Shown: positions 8,294-15,495 of the stretch, piece after piece | How the letters are laid out: every line of letters begins with the position of its first letter | Numbering within the stretch: position 1 is the stretch's first letter | Assembly (NCBI GenBank): GCA_965248135.1 | Contig: CBDFIN010000008.1 | Location: 124,001 to 188,000, forward strand | From: SZUA-100 sp965248135 | GTDB lineage: Bacteria; Pseudomonadota; Alphaproteobacteria; Rhizobiales; Rhizobiaceae | Reading direction: 5' to 3' | Length of the DNA: 64,000 bases | Notes under the pieces: model-generated | What the model saw: the letters and a program-made list of their open reading frames with translations, nothing else | Told to the model about the DNA's origin: nothing | Databases searched by the model: none | Program-made: the position numbers and the translations under genes

Positions 8294-8577
8294 CGCCCGT
8301 TCCCTCCTTCGCCCGAATCCTTTTTCCGGTCGAAATATCGATCGCTAACGGTCACATTGTCTGCCTTGGCGCATTCGATCCGTTCCCCCATAAATTCAAG
8401 GGCAGACCAGAACAGCTCCATTTCCTTATGCCTGACCGCCACATGCAGCGCCTGGTGCAGAACTTCGATGTCGTAGATGTGCAAATGTTGGCGGTCCAAA
8501 ATATCGCCCGTACTCAACGGCGGGTTATCTGATTTGGATTGGACAAAACTGTCCTGTTCGCGAAAATGGGGGGCCAT
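8290..8577 (-). CDS. Hypothetical protein, island late operon
   Basis: 95 residues, no known motif; contains a histidine-rich helical segment (HLHIYDIEVLHQALHVAVRH). It is the first minus-strand gene after the divergent HTH regulator, so its promoter probably lies in the 122-bp space that holds two palindromes. It is coupled to the next gene by an ATGA overlap. Confidence 0.5.
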   Translation of the reverse strand: MAPHFREQDSFVQSKSDNPPLSTGDILDRQHLHIYDIEVLHQALHVAVRHKEMELFWSALEFMGERIECAKADNVTVSDRYFDRKKDSGEGGNGR

Positions 8578-8625
8578 CGCGTTGCTCCTCGATTTTTGAA
8601 TGGCTGCTGGTATTTTTCTGTTTTT

Positions 8626-8643
8626 GTATTAAGTTGGTAATAC
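8626..8643. promoter_or_regulatory. Palindrome GTATTA-N6-TAATAC (putative operator)
   Basis: Perfect 6-bp inverted repeat with a 6-bp spacer, between the divergently oriented 95-residue gene and the HTH regulator. The size and position fit an operator for a dimeric XRE-type repressor controlling the leftward genes. The repeat is seen directly; its function is inferred. Confidence 0.5.
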
Positions 8644-8662
8644 ATATGCTGATAAAACCGTA

Positions 8663-8686
8663 TTTGTCAAACTATATTCGGACAAA
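8663..8686. promoter_or_regulatory. Palindrome TTTGTC-N12-GACAAA (putative operator)
   Basis: Perfect 6-bp arms separated by 12 bp, ending 13 bp before the HTH regulator's ATG. It overlaps where its ribosome binding site or promoter must lie, so autoregulation is plausible. It differs in sequence from the palindrome at 8626-8643. Confidence 0.45.
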
Positions 8687-8699
8687 AAAGGAAAACCAC

Positions 8700-8933
8700 A
8701 TGATAACACCGCAGCAAAGTAGAGGAGGAAGAGGTATGTTGGGCTTGTCAGTTCGAGCATTGGCCGAACTAGCAGCGGTAAGCAAGGATACTGTAACAGC
8801 CTTCGAAACCGGCAAGGATGTCAAAATTTCGACTGTAGCCGCAATCGAATCAGCTCTTAAAAATGCCGGAGTCGAGTTCATTTCTGAGAATGGCGGAGGG
8901 GCTGGCGTGAGGCTGAATAAACCAGCAGAATAA
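8700..8933 (+). CDS. Small XRE-family HTH regulator (only plus-strand island gene)
   Basis: 77 residues from the ATG at 8700 (MITPQQSRGGRGMLGLSVRALAE), the usual start of this short XRE family, which normally begins MITPxQxRAAR; upstream in-frame ATGs are within the operator region. The HTH covers LSVRALAELAAVSKDTVTAFE. It is the only gene of the island on the plus strand and sits back to back with the head/late genes, as a repressor that keeps a satellite or prophage silent would. The target is inferred. Confidence 0.75.
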   Translation: MITPQQSRGGRGMLGLSVRALAELAAVSKDTVTAFETGKDVKISTVAAIESALKNAGVEFISENGGGAGVRLNKPAE

Positions 8934-9019
8934 TTTCAAGACAAAAATTGATAGTTTCGTGACATGGACGCACGGGATAGGAAGTTTGTGTCAGATCTGA
9001 CAAAGCGCGTAGGTAGTGG

Positions 9020-9054
9020 CTTGCAGACAATCACCGAATGCGGCTGTCTGCAAG
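9020..9054. repeat. 10-bp perfect inverted repeat between convergent genes
   Basis: CTTGCAGACA and TGTCTGCAAG flank a 15-base loop. It lies between the HTH regulator (plus) and the 197-residue membrane protein gene (minus), where transcripts converge. A terminator stem is plausible, but there is no T-run on either strand. Confidence 0.45.
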
Positions 9055-9096
9055 GCTACAGATGAACGTGGGAATGTGGTTTGGCGGGTGAAGCAA

Positions 9097-9690
9097 TTAG
9101 ACTAGAATTGGCAAGGCAGCAGTAGGGCCATTTGAATTATTGTCGTTAGTTTTTCCTTTGTAGAATGAGCTAGCCTTGTGAGTAAGTCTTGTCTCATTCC
9201 TTTCGTCTGTAGCTATCTCTGCCATAACCTTGATAAAAAGGTTGGCAGTTTCCGGCCATCTTAAGAAAATGGCCACAATTCCAGATTCAGAGGCTGTGTG
9301 GAATGCCTTTTTCAAGGCTTCATTTCTCTTTTCAAGGTCTATTCTCTCAGCATGAATTTTTTTGGTCCCTGCGCTAATTCTGGCTTTAAACAACGAATCG
9401 TCAAGGGCCATTTTGGTAAGGAATATTCCGAAGTCTTGATCAGTAACGGCATCGCTGAAGTTGCAGAGTGATTGTTTCAACTCCTTTGATGGGGCGGGAT
9501 CATCAAGGACAATTTGAACTGCTCGATAGTGTGCTTCTAGCGCAGATTTTGCGATTTTCAGTTCTCGAATACGTCTGCTGAGATGTCCAGATTTTGAACG
9601 ATAAACACCCAACATTAGAGCAAGCGAAGTCGCCGCCGCAATCAGCCACGCGCTATTCATGATTAAGAACTGAACAAATTGTTCATTCAT
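9097..9690 (-). CDS. Membrane-anchored coiled-coil protein, accessory cassette
   Basis: 197 residues. One N-terminal membrane segment (about 12-30, NSAWLIAAATSLALMLGVY), then a long charged helical region that should be cytoplasmic or periplasmic coiled coil, and a disordered Asn-rich tail. No known family recognised. The start overlaps the stop of the two-TM gene upstream as ATGA. Together they form an accessory unit between TerL and the regulator. Candidate roles are superinfection exclusion, another anti-phage function, or lysis (spanin-like); none can be decided from the sequence. Confidence 0.6.
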   Translation of the reverse strand: MNEQFVQFLIMNSAWLIAAATSLALMLGVYRSKSGHLSRRIRELKIAKSALEAHYRAVQIVLDDPAPSKELKQSLCNFSDAVTDQDFGIFLTKMALDDSLFKARISAGTKKIHAERIDLEKRNEALKKAFHTASESGIVAIFLRWPETANLFIKVMAEIATDERNETRLTHKASSFYKGKTNDNNSNGPTAALPILV

Positions 9691-9968
9691 TTCAGAGCCT
9701 TACGTTTTTTGCGTTCAAGAATTACCCTATTTGACTCTTTTTCTCTGTCGAAATCAATCTCTTTCAGAGTCACCTCAAATTTCTTTTGACGCAACCTCAG
9801 AAATACATATAAGCCAAAAATAGTTAATGGAGCGCCAATCGAGATTGCTTCGTGAAGGCCGAAAGTTAAGAATGTGCCACAAGCGATCAGACAAAAAAAT
9901 GCCAACAACGCATCGGCATTCCCCTTCATGCCTGCGGCGATGGCTTTGAGAACGTCGTTATTGACCAT
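9687..9968 (-). CDS. Two-TM small membrane protein, accessory cassette
   Basis: 93 residues with two adjacent hydrophobic segments (about 21-36 and 42-57) and a strongly charged Lys/Arg/Glu C-terminal third. The topology is compatible with a holin-like or effector membrane protein; no family recognised. It overlaps the preceding small ORF by 43 bp and the next gene by 4 bp (ATGA). Confidence 0.55.
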   Translation of the reverse strand: MVNNDVLKAIAAGMKGNADALLAFFCLIACGTFLTFGLHEAISIGAPLTIFGLYVFLRLRQKKFEVTLKEIDFDREKESNRVILERKKRKALK

Positions 9969-10162
9969 ATAGGCAACAATTCCTTGGCAGCAATATGAAC
10001 CTTAAACATTATTCTTTGCATGCTGCCAATACCCTTTCCAAGCCCGACTAACCGGATGCGCATTGCATTGCCAACTAATGCAAACGTATCCTCGCCATTT
10101 GAGCGACGACGATTGTCTTCTAACCATGCAGCATGATTGGCAAATGAGGATAAGTATTTCAC
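9926..10162 (-). CDS. Hypothetical small protein, accessory cassette
   Basis: 78 residues from a GTG at 10162 preceded by AGGG. No recognised domain. It overlaps the two-TM gene by 43 bp in another frame, which is long for a bacterial overlap and lowers confidence. It is kept because the frame is open, has a plausible start site and fills the space upstream of the coupled membrane genes. Confidence 0.4.
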   Translation of the reverse strand: MKYLSSFANHAAWLEDNRRRSNGEDTFALVGNAMRIRLVGLGKGIGSMQRIMFKVHIAAKELLPIWSITTFSKPSPQA

Positions 10163-10186
10163 GATTGGGCACCCTGAAAAGGTTGG

Positions 10187-10331
10187 CTATTTTTGATGCT
10201 CTGAAAATCCCGCTTGTTTCGCGGCGTCAACTTGCGAGGTAGTACGGAAGCCCTCACCACCTCCATTCCGCGTCGAACCATCAAAAGCCTTTACCAACTC
10301 CCCCGCCCGCCGAATGGCCCTTGACCTCAGC
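10187..10331 (-). pseudogene. Remnant C-terminal coding fragment
   Basis: A start-less open stretch of about 45 codons ends at the TAG at 10187-10189. It contains AIRRAGELVKAF and GFRTTSQVDAAKQAGFSEHQ, resembling the helical linker region seen in ParB-like or phage N6-adenine methyltransferase-associated proteins. It lies just downstream of terL. It could be decayed island cargo or a chance open frame. Confidence 0.3.
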
Positions 10332-12113
10332 CTACCTCAACCATTTCGAACGAATAACCGTGTCTATTTTAGCTTCTTGATCATCAACCCCGCGCCTGAG
10401 ATTATCAGCCCGTTGATCCCAGTTAACATTGCAGACCTGGCGGGCTGCCATGGCATAGACCAAGCAGTCCAGGGCTTCCGCTTCGCGTCCCGGTATGCGT
10501 TCAAACCTGCGCTGTGGTTGACCACGGGAATAACGGATGACCACCCGCTCACTGGCAAGTTGCTCATACCACACTGGCGCAAGGTCTGCGGAAAACCGGA
10601 TCGTCCGGCCATGGGATAGCCTGGTCATGATGGCGCTTTTGATACCATCCACACCCACCAGCCAGATGCGCCCACCACGCTGTTTTGATTTGGAAACCTC
10701 AATCCAGGGGCGCGTACCAGCAACGCCTTTGCCAGCCAGTATTTTGCGGCCGTAACGGGCAAAGCAGAATTGTGTGACAGTTTCCATGGTGGCACCATCA
10801 CCGCAATCGATAACGGCGGCGTCAATCTTGATCCTGCCACCTAGGGGATGCTGCCAGCGGGTTTTCAGTATCTCGTCAACCTCCAGCCAGGTGGTATCAT
10901 CGTCGTGCATTCCCCAGGCTACTGTGTGACCAAGAATGATGGTTTCACCCTCACGGGTCCAACCGACAAAGGTAATTTCTACCCGGTCATGCTGGACGTC
11001 ACACCCGGCGGTGATGCACAGAATTTCAACGGGAATAGCATCAAGCCCAAACGGTTCGGCGCGACTGGCAAGTTCGTTTTCATCCAGCACCTCACCATCA
11101 AGTTTCCAGCCCTCAGCCAGAATCGTGTTCACAAAGACCTGTAGATCGGCAGGATCGCGTTTTGCGGCAATAAATTCCACCGCCAACCGTCCCCAGGAAG
11201 CATTTGCCAGCAGACTGACCAGCGCATTCAACCGAAAGCCTGCATGACCCTTCACATCGGGACACAGAGCGCGCCACAGAGCGTCGGCAACCATTTGTGG
11301 CTTATGACGCTCTGAGATCAATTCCGCGCATTCTGGGCAGCGATAGGCGGCTTTTTCGGGTTGGTTCTCAGGCCATTCGATATGATTCCAGCGAATTTCG
11401 CTAAAAACACCACAATCTGGGCAGGGAACCTCAAATATGCGCTGGTCCGATTGGGCGTAAGATCTCAATACCGGGCTTGTTTCCTCGAAGATCGGCGTCG
11501 ATCCAATAACAATCTTTCGATTTGCGAAACTCAGGGTGCGCCGTTCGGCCAGCAATAACGGTGATCCTTCTGCACCAACCTCCATGCCGTCGACCTCATC
11601 GCAAAGCAGAATTCGCACATTGTGCCGGCGCAAGTTGCGAGGTGCCTTGGCCGCAACAATCTTCAACGATCCACCTGCAAACCGGCGATGCAGAATTGTA
11701 TTGCGATGGGTTTCATCCGAACCGCTGCCCAATATTCCCTCAAGGTTTGGCGAGGCTGCAAAGATTGGTTCAATGTCACTGACAACATAATCCCTGCAAT
11801 CCGCCTCGGTTGGCAGCAGTGCCAGGATTGGTGACGGGTCATTGGCCACAAATGAGGCAACAGCGCCGGTGAGCAATGTGGTGAACCCAACCCGAACAGG
11901 TTTCACCAGTGTTACCCGCTCAAACTCAGGGTCGCCAATGGCATCGGCAATTTCGTGCTGGTATGGCCACAATCGAACTGGACCTGGCAGCGCCGAGACC
12001 CCTTCCGGCAAATGCACATGCGATTCAATCCATTGGGAAAGTTTCATCTTTGGTGGTGGGATAATTACCGCCAGCGCATTTCGCCGAATGCGGGCAAGCG
12101 TTTCAGCCGTCAT
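10332..12113 (-). CDS. Terminase large subunit, lambda gpA type
   Basis: 593 residues from the ATG at 12113; the TTG two codons earlier is less likely. ATPase: deviant Walker A KPVRVGFTT (71-79), as in the gpA family, and Walker B ILLCDEVD (168-175). A zinc-finger-like region has two CxxC pairs (C231/C234, C259/C262). The C-terminal nuclease domain begins near ITAGCDVQHDRVEITF. It packages DNA into the head through the portal. It overlaps terS by 11 bp. The gene is full length, so packaging could be self-encoded. Confidence 0.93.
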   Translation of the reverse strand: MTAETLARIRRNALAVIIPPPKMKLSQWIESHVHLPEGVSALPGPVRLWPYQHEIADAIGDPEFERVTLVKPVRVGFTTLLTGAVASFVANDPSPILALLPTEADCRDYVVSDIEPIFAASPNLEGILGSGSDETHRNTILHRRFAGGSLKIVAAKAPRNLRRHNVRILLCDEVDGMEVGAEGSPLLLAERRTLSFANRKIVIGSTPIFEETSPVLRSYAQSDQRIFEVPCPDCGVFSEIRWNHIEWPENQPEKAAYRCPECAELISERHKPQMVADALWRALCPDVKGHAGFRLNALVSLLANASWGRLAVEFIAAKRDPADLQVFVNTILAEGWKLDGEVLDENELASRAEPFGLDAIPVEILCITAGCDVQHDRVEITFVGWTREGETIILGHTVAWGMHDDDTTWLEVDEILKTRWQHPLGGRIKIDAAVIDCGDGATMETVTQFCFARYGRKILAGKGVAGTRPWIEVSKSKQRGGRIWLVGVDGIKSAIMTRLSHGRTIRFSADLAPVWYEQLASERVVIRYSRGQPQRRFERIPGREAEALDCLVYAMAARQVCNVNWDQRADNLRRGVDDQEAKIDTVIRSKWLR

Positions 12114-12561
12114 TGCCAATCTCCGATAAAGCTTGCCTCAATTCATGATCGAAGGCCTCGATATCTTGGACCGTCAAATGTGCTGCTGACTGCTGTACCC
12201 GGGACGGGACGGCCATAACACCGGAACGAACCCGTTTCAGAACTGTTGCCCATTCCCGTTCAACCTCGTTTGCTGGCACGTGGTCACGCCGCAAGATCAA
12301 GTTTTTGAGTTCCTGAGCATCGGCTTGCTCTTTCGCCAGGCGCGCGCGTTCTGTGGTCAATTCCCGAACACCACTTTCACCACCACGGCCGGCGGCAATG
12401 CCTCGAATGGCTTCACAATAGGTTTTGACGCTTTCCCTGAGTTTGTATTTCCCAGGGCTGGCTTTCACTACATGGCCGCGATCATGAAGGCTGCGAACCG
12501 TCCGATCTGTCACCCCAAGCAATTCGGCCAGCTCTTTTGCAGTGATGATTATGTCATCCAC
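12103..12561 (-). CDS. Terminase small subunit (Nu1-like)
   Basis: 152 residues from the GTG at 12561, eight bases after a G-rich Shine-Dalgarno (AAGGGGGGG); an upstream TTG would include that site. The N-terminal winged HTH (ITAKELAELLGVTDRTVRSL) resembles lambda Nu1 and would bind the packaging site. A helical region (TTERARLAKEQADAQELKN) follows for TerL contact. A satellite-specific TerS is what allows a satellite to package its own genome rather than a helper's. Confidence 0.82.
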   Translation of the reverse strand: MDDIIITAKELAELLGVTDRTVRSLHDRGHVVKASPGKYKLRESVKTYCEAIRGIAAGRGGESGVRELTTERARLAKEQADAQELKNLILRRDHVPANEVEREWATVLKRVRSGVMAVPSRVQQSAAHLTVQDIEAFDHELRQALSEIGNDG

Positions 12562-12666
12562 GGAAGCGGCCCCCCCTTGCAAAAATCAAAAGCGAGTGAT
12601 TTCTCGGGATGCAGCGCCCCCGCAGGCCGGACAGCCAGGAAGGACCCGGATTGATTAGATCGTTGA

Positions 12667-13266
12667 TCATCTGACAAGCCTTGTGAGTTGGTACTGCTGC
12701 GCAAACCCGTCTCTTTTGTAACCGCCGATTGATTGCAGCAGGCCCTGATCAATGAGTAAGTTTCGGGCATTCCGGAAAGCATCACGACCAAAGGGAATCA
12801 GCCCATCCCTTTTCATCGCGATTGGATCAAGACCAAACCGCTTACCAGGTACATGCCCATGAGCTGCTTTGAGAATGAAGAACAGCGCAAAGGCTTTTTC
12901 TCCATTTGGAGTGCTCAATAATTTGTCTGCTGTGCTTCGCATGATCAACACGCCGCTATTCCTTTCTGCAAATATTCGATTTTCTGCTCTGAGTTGCCAT
13001 GCCCAAGACGCTATGCCGATTAATTCGCTGTCCGGTATGCTTTCAAGATCGTCGCAATCATATTCTCTGACTGCTTTTAGCTCATCCAACAATTCAGATT
13101 CACTGTCGACACACTCAACAAACTCAACCGCCTTGCGGGTCAGATATCCATTACGTTGCCCTACCCTGATCTTGCCATGATCAGTTGATTGAGAACTGGA
13201 TTGATTAGAAGAAGCTAGAGGGGGGGGTTTAATATTACATATGATTCTGGTTTTCAGTAAAAACGA
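12667..13266 (-). pseudogene. Prim-pol primase, C-terminal fragment (split by ISAs1)
   Basis: The frame enters from the ISAs1 end and continues as native sequence from 13266 to 12667. The C-terminal part (NGEKAFALFFILKAAHGHVP, then FGRDAFRNARNLLIDQGLL) looks like a winged-helix DNA-binding domain. Joining it to 14470-15069 after removing the IS and one 10-bp duplication gives an uninterrupted 400-codon primase/replication protein. In its present state it may be translated only as a fragment, if at all. Confidence 0.8.
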
Positions 13267-13276
13267 CGATTTCCGG
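13267..13276. repeat. Target-site duplication of the ISAs1-family element (left)
   Basis: CGATTTCCGG at 13267-13276 is repeated exactly at 14470-14479. A 10-bp duplication is within the 8-10 bp normal for the ISAs1 family. Confidence 0.9.
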
Positions 13277-14469
13277 CAGGGCAATCGCATTTCAAAAGTT
13301 GTTTAGGAGTGAAAGCAGGAAATCATCATTCCAGCCAGCGCGTTTGAATTTTACGCGGTTTGATCCCTTGTCCTGATTTGCCTTTATGATGTTTAGTGCG
13401 ATACGTCTGAGGGCTGCAAAATTGATCGGTGCGTTGTCTTTGCGAGCGCGATGGAGATCATCATTCATAATGACATCAAGCGACCAGTGAAGGCTGTTTT
13501 CAATTTGCCAATGCCCCCGAATAATGGTTGCAGCTTCCTGCGCTTGTGGGGGTTTTGACATGAGATAAACGCGTTCGCAGCGGCTTGATTTTCCGTTCAT
13601 TTCACGTGTTGAAGTGACATGGACGAAGGTCTTGAGGCTTGGCCATTTGTGTGTGTCGTCAAGATATTGCGTAGTGCTGTAGACATGGTAACATCGCTCT
13701 TCAATGCGGCCATGGTTGGCGTCAGTTGAGATATATTCGTCAATATAATCAGTCTCTTGATCATCAATGAAGGCCCGCACATCCGCCTGCATATCGCCCT
13801 GATTGCCCTTCAGTTGCACACAGTAATCGCCGCCTTCACGCACGATCAACTCACAGGTCTCGCGTTGGCAATGCAGCGCGTCAGCAGTGATCGTCATGCC
13901 CTTGATGTCGAGCATTTTGATCAACTCACGTAGGGCCAAAATCTCGCCACCACCCTTGGCACTTTCGATAATACCGAGGCTCAAACGAGCCCCATGCGCA
14001 AAGGCGGTCACCACGTTCAGGCCGGATTGATTGGCGGCCCTGTCAAAGGTGCGACGCATCTCTTTGCCGTCAATGGCGATGGCGGGTTGGGCATCGCGTG
14101 CCTGGGCAAAATCAGCACGGAACTTCTCAAACAGGCGTTGAAAGCTTGCGGGCTTAAGCAACCGAAACAGCCGTGAAAACGTGTCGTGTCACGGCGTGCC
14201 ATTCGGCAATTCGAGAAAATCGCGCAGAAATTCTTCCTTCGCATGGCCAAAATCGGCCATATCCACCGCAGTTTCGCCGCCACACAAGGCACATAAAAGG
14301 CTGATTGTCATGATGTCACAAAACTTGTGACGGCAGGCATTGCCCGTGCGTGGATCGTCTATATCATTGAAATAGCTTATGATTGTTGACATCTTGAGGC
14401 TCCATATCGTGATGGAACCTCAAGAATCTATTCAGGCATATTTGTCAAACCCCAAATGCGATTCCCCTG
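13277..14469 (-). mobile_element. ISAs1-family insertion sequence, 1193 bp
   Basis: The ends read inward as CAGGGCAATCGCATTT (left) and CAGGGGAATCGCATTT (right), 15 of 16 identical, flanked by a 10-bp target duplication. It carries one transposase frame interrupted by a stop codon. It is inserted in, and in the same orientation as, the primase gene. Confidence 0.92.
13292..14392 (-). pseudogene. ISAs1-family transposase with premature stop
   Basis: One frame runs from the ATG at 14392 to 13292 except for a TGA at 14189-14191, between ELPNGTP and HDTFSRLFRLL. Family members have Ser there, so a single base change (TCA to TGA) would explain it. DDE residues are seen in AIDGKEMRRTF, TADALHCQ and GHWQIENSLHW. 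Downstream re-initiation at a TTG (14161) could yield a 289-residue piece lacking the N-terminus. Probably inactive unless supplied in trans. Confidence 0.88.
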
Positions 14470-15069
14470 CGATTTCCGGGCTTTTGACCGATTTTGGAAC
14501 ACCGGAAGGTGTGTTGTTCCAAGCACTCCAGAAACGGGAATATACTGCCCTCCATCTGGTCTGATTGACATTGGTCCAGCAACATATGAATTCATGCCAC
14601 CCTTAAAATCGATGGCAATTTTATCCAGTCGAACACTTTTTGGAATTGGTGTGCCTTTTGGCAGATGGTAATAGTGGTGCATTCCCCTTGGTGTTTTGAC
14701 CTGCACTGTCGAAGCCCCAAAATGTTGCTCAACATAGGCATGCGCTTCTGGCGTATCGGTATCTATATCAACCACCAGGAGGCCAGGAAGGCGCACGGCA
14801 TACATTTGGCTGCCTTTGTCATACATCGCACCCAGAGCGTTCCTGAGCGGTATTTGAGGGGTGTTTTTATATCCTAACAACGGCTTTTTGCCATCCTCAC
14901 CGGCACCTATCGGCAAGATGCCAAATCCAGCGGTGTGGAGCCGAATAATCTCTTGTCTTAGAGGATTGGATTTGCTATTCTTTTGAATGAAATAGCTGTC
15001 CTGCTTTTCAATATTGCCGCCGTTGACCATTGCATTGGTCGCGGCGGTTTTTCTTTGTAATCCCCTCAT
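14470..15069 (-). pseudogene. Prim-pol primase, N-terminal fragment (split by ISAs1)
   Basis: 200 native codons from the ATG at 15069, which overlaps the upstream stop as ATGA (an internal ATG at 15030 is possible); the ORF then reads 13 codons into the IS. The bifunctional primase-polymerase domain shows the metal motif VVDIDTD (Asp101, Asp103), the RGMHHYY nucleotide-binding His131 and IDFKGG near 153-158. It would start replication of the excised island. With 12667-13266 it restores a 399-residue protein. Confidence 0.88.
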
Positions 15070-15284
15070 CGACCCGCCCCCGAATCATACTTTTCTTGGC
15101 GCAATTTGCGGGCGACTGCACAAACCTCTGGCAATTGAGAACAAGGCAATCCAAAGCGCTGCCGGCACTCATTTAGTGCCTGTTGCCCTGGGCCGTTCGC
15201 TGCAAGCCAACGTGCAGATTCATCAATTGGCGGGTGTTCGTGGTCCGTGATCGAAAGGTGATTCCGCGGACATAGCGCGGACAA
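15066..15284 (-). CDS. Small protein coupled to the primase
   Basis: 72 residues if started at the TTG at 15284; no better start is visible, and the first codons overlap the arm-type repeat, so the true start is uncertain. The sequence SARWLAANGPGQQ and LNECRQRFGLPCSQL resembles the short helical proteins often encoded just before phage replication genes. The stop overlaps the primase ATG (ATGA), implying coupled translation. Confidence 0.5.
   Translation of the reverse strand: MSALCPRNHLSITDHEHPPIDESARWLAANGPGQQALNECRQRFGLPCSQLPEVCAVARKLRQEKYDSGAGR
15265..15284. repeat. Arm-type repeat near attR (putative integrase binding site)
   Basis: CGCGGACATAGCGCGGACAA, 19 of 20 identical to 1006-1025 and in the same orientation, 35 bp inside attR. 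It overlaps the start region of the small protein gene, so integrase binding could also affect that promoter. Confidence 0.58.
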
Positions 15285-15319
15285 CGAGGAATTGTTGGAA
15301 CCGTCACAATGGGCTAAGT

Positions 15320-15376
15320 CATTGAAATAATTGGCGCACCCGACAGGATTCGAACCTGTGACCTCTGCCTTCGGAG
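15320..15376. repeat. attR: direct repeat overlapping the intact tRNA-Arg
   Basis: 57 bp matching 863-919 with one mismatch. It comprises the tRNA-Arg 3' half from the anticodon loop to CCA plus 12 bp beyond. Because the copy supplied by the element completes the tRNA, integration leaves the tRNA functional. Confidence 0.93.
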
Positions 15377-15408
15377 GGCAGCACTCTATCCAGCTGAGCT
15401 ACGGGTGC
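15332..15408 (-). tRNA. tRNA-Arg (anticodon CCG)
   Basis: A 77-nt cloverleaf on the minus strand. Acceptor stem GCACCCG pairs with CGGGTGC, followed by discriminator G and encoded CCA. The anticodon stem CTGCC/GGCAG encloses the loop CTCCGAA, giving CCG. The T arm contains GGTTCGAATCC. The gene is the integration target of the adjacent element, and its 3' half is the attR copy. Confidence 0.96.
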
Positions 15409-15495
15409 GTAACGCCGTGTCATAGACCATGGCACTAAATGCTTCAACATATTTGTCACCGGCTGGCAATCACGATCAAATCATGGTTCGCAAGG

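Larger units (their letters stand above)
863..15376. mobile_element. Tail-less capsid-encoding integrative element (candidate cf-PICI-like satellite)
   Basis: The element is bounded by 57-bp att repeats in tRNA-Arg(CCG). It is 14.5 kb as found, and about 12 kb without its two IS insertions. It encodes integrase, excisionase-like protein, primase, TerS, TerL, portal, protease-capsid fusion, gpW and DUF2190 cement protein, nearly all on the minus strand. No tail, lysis or tape-measure genes are present. That gene set and size fit capsid-forming PICIs, which are known to package themselves in their own capsids using helper tails. The alternative is a prophage that lost its tail module by deletion. 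The element class is inference; the gene content is seen directly. Confidence 0.72.

Noticed and set aside
863..15376. Gene transfer agent interpretation
   Set aside because: GTA clusters carry tail genes, lack an integrase and att repeats, and do not sit in a duplicated tRNA end.
863..15376. Complete tailed prophage
   Set aside because: No tail tube, tape measure, baseplate, fibre or lysis gene is found, and every sizeable gap in the element is accounted for by IS DNA or small genes.
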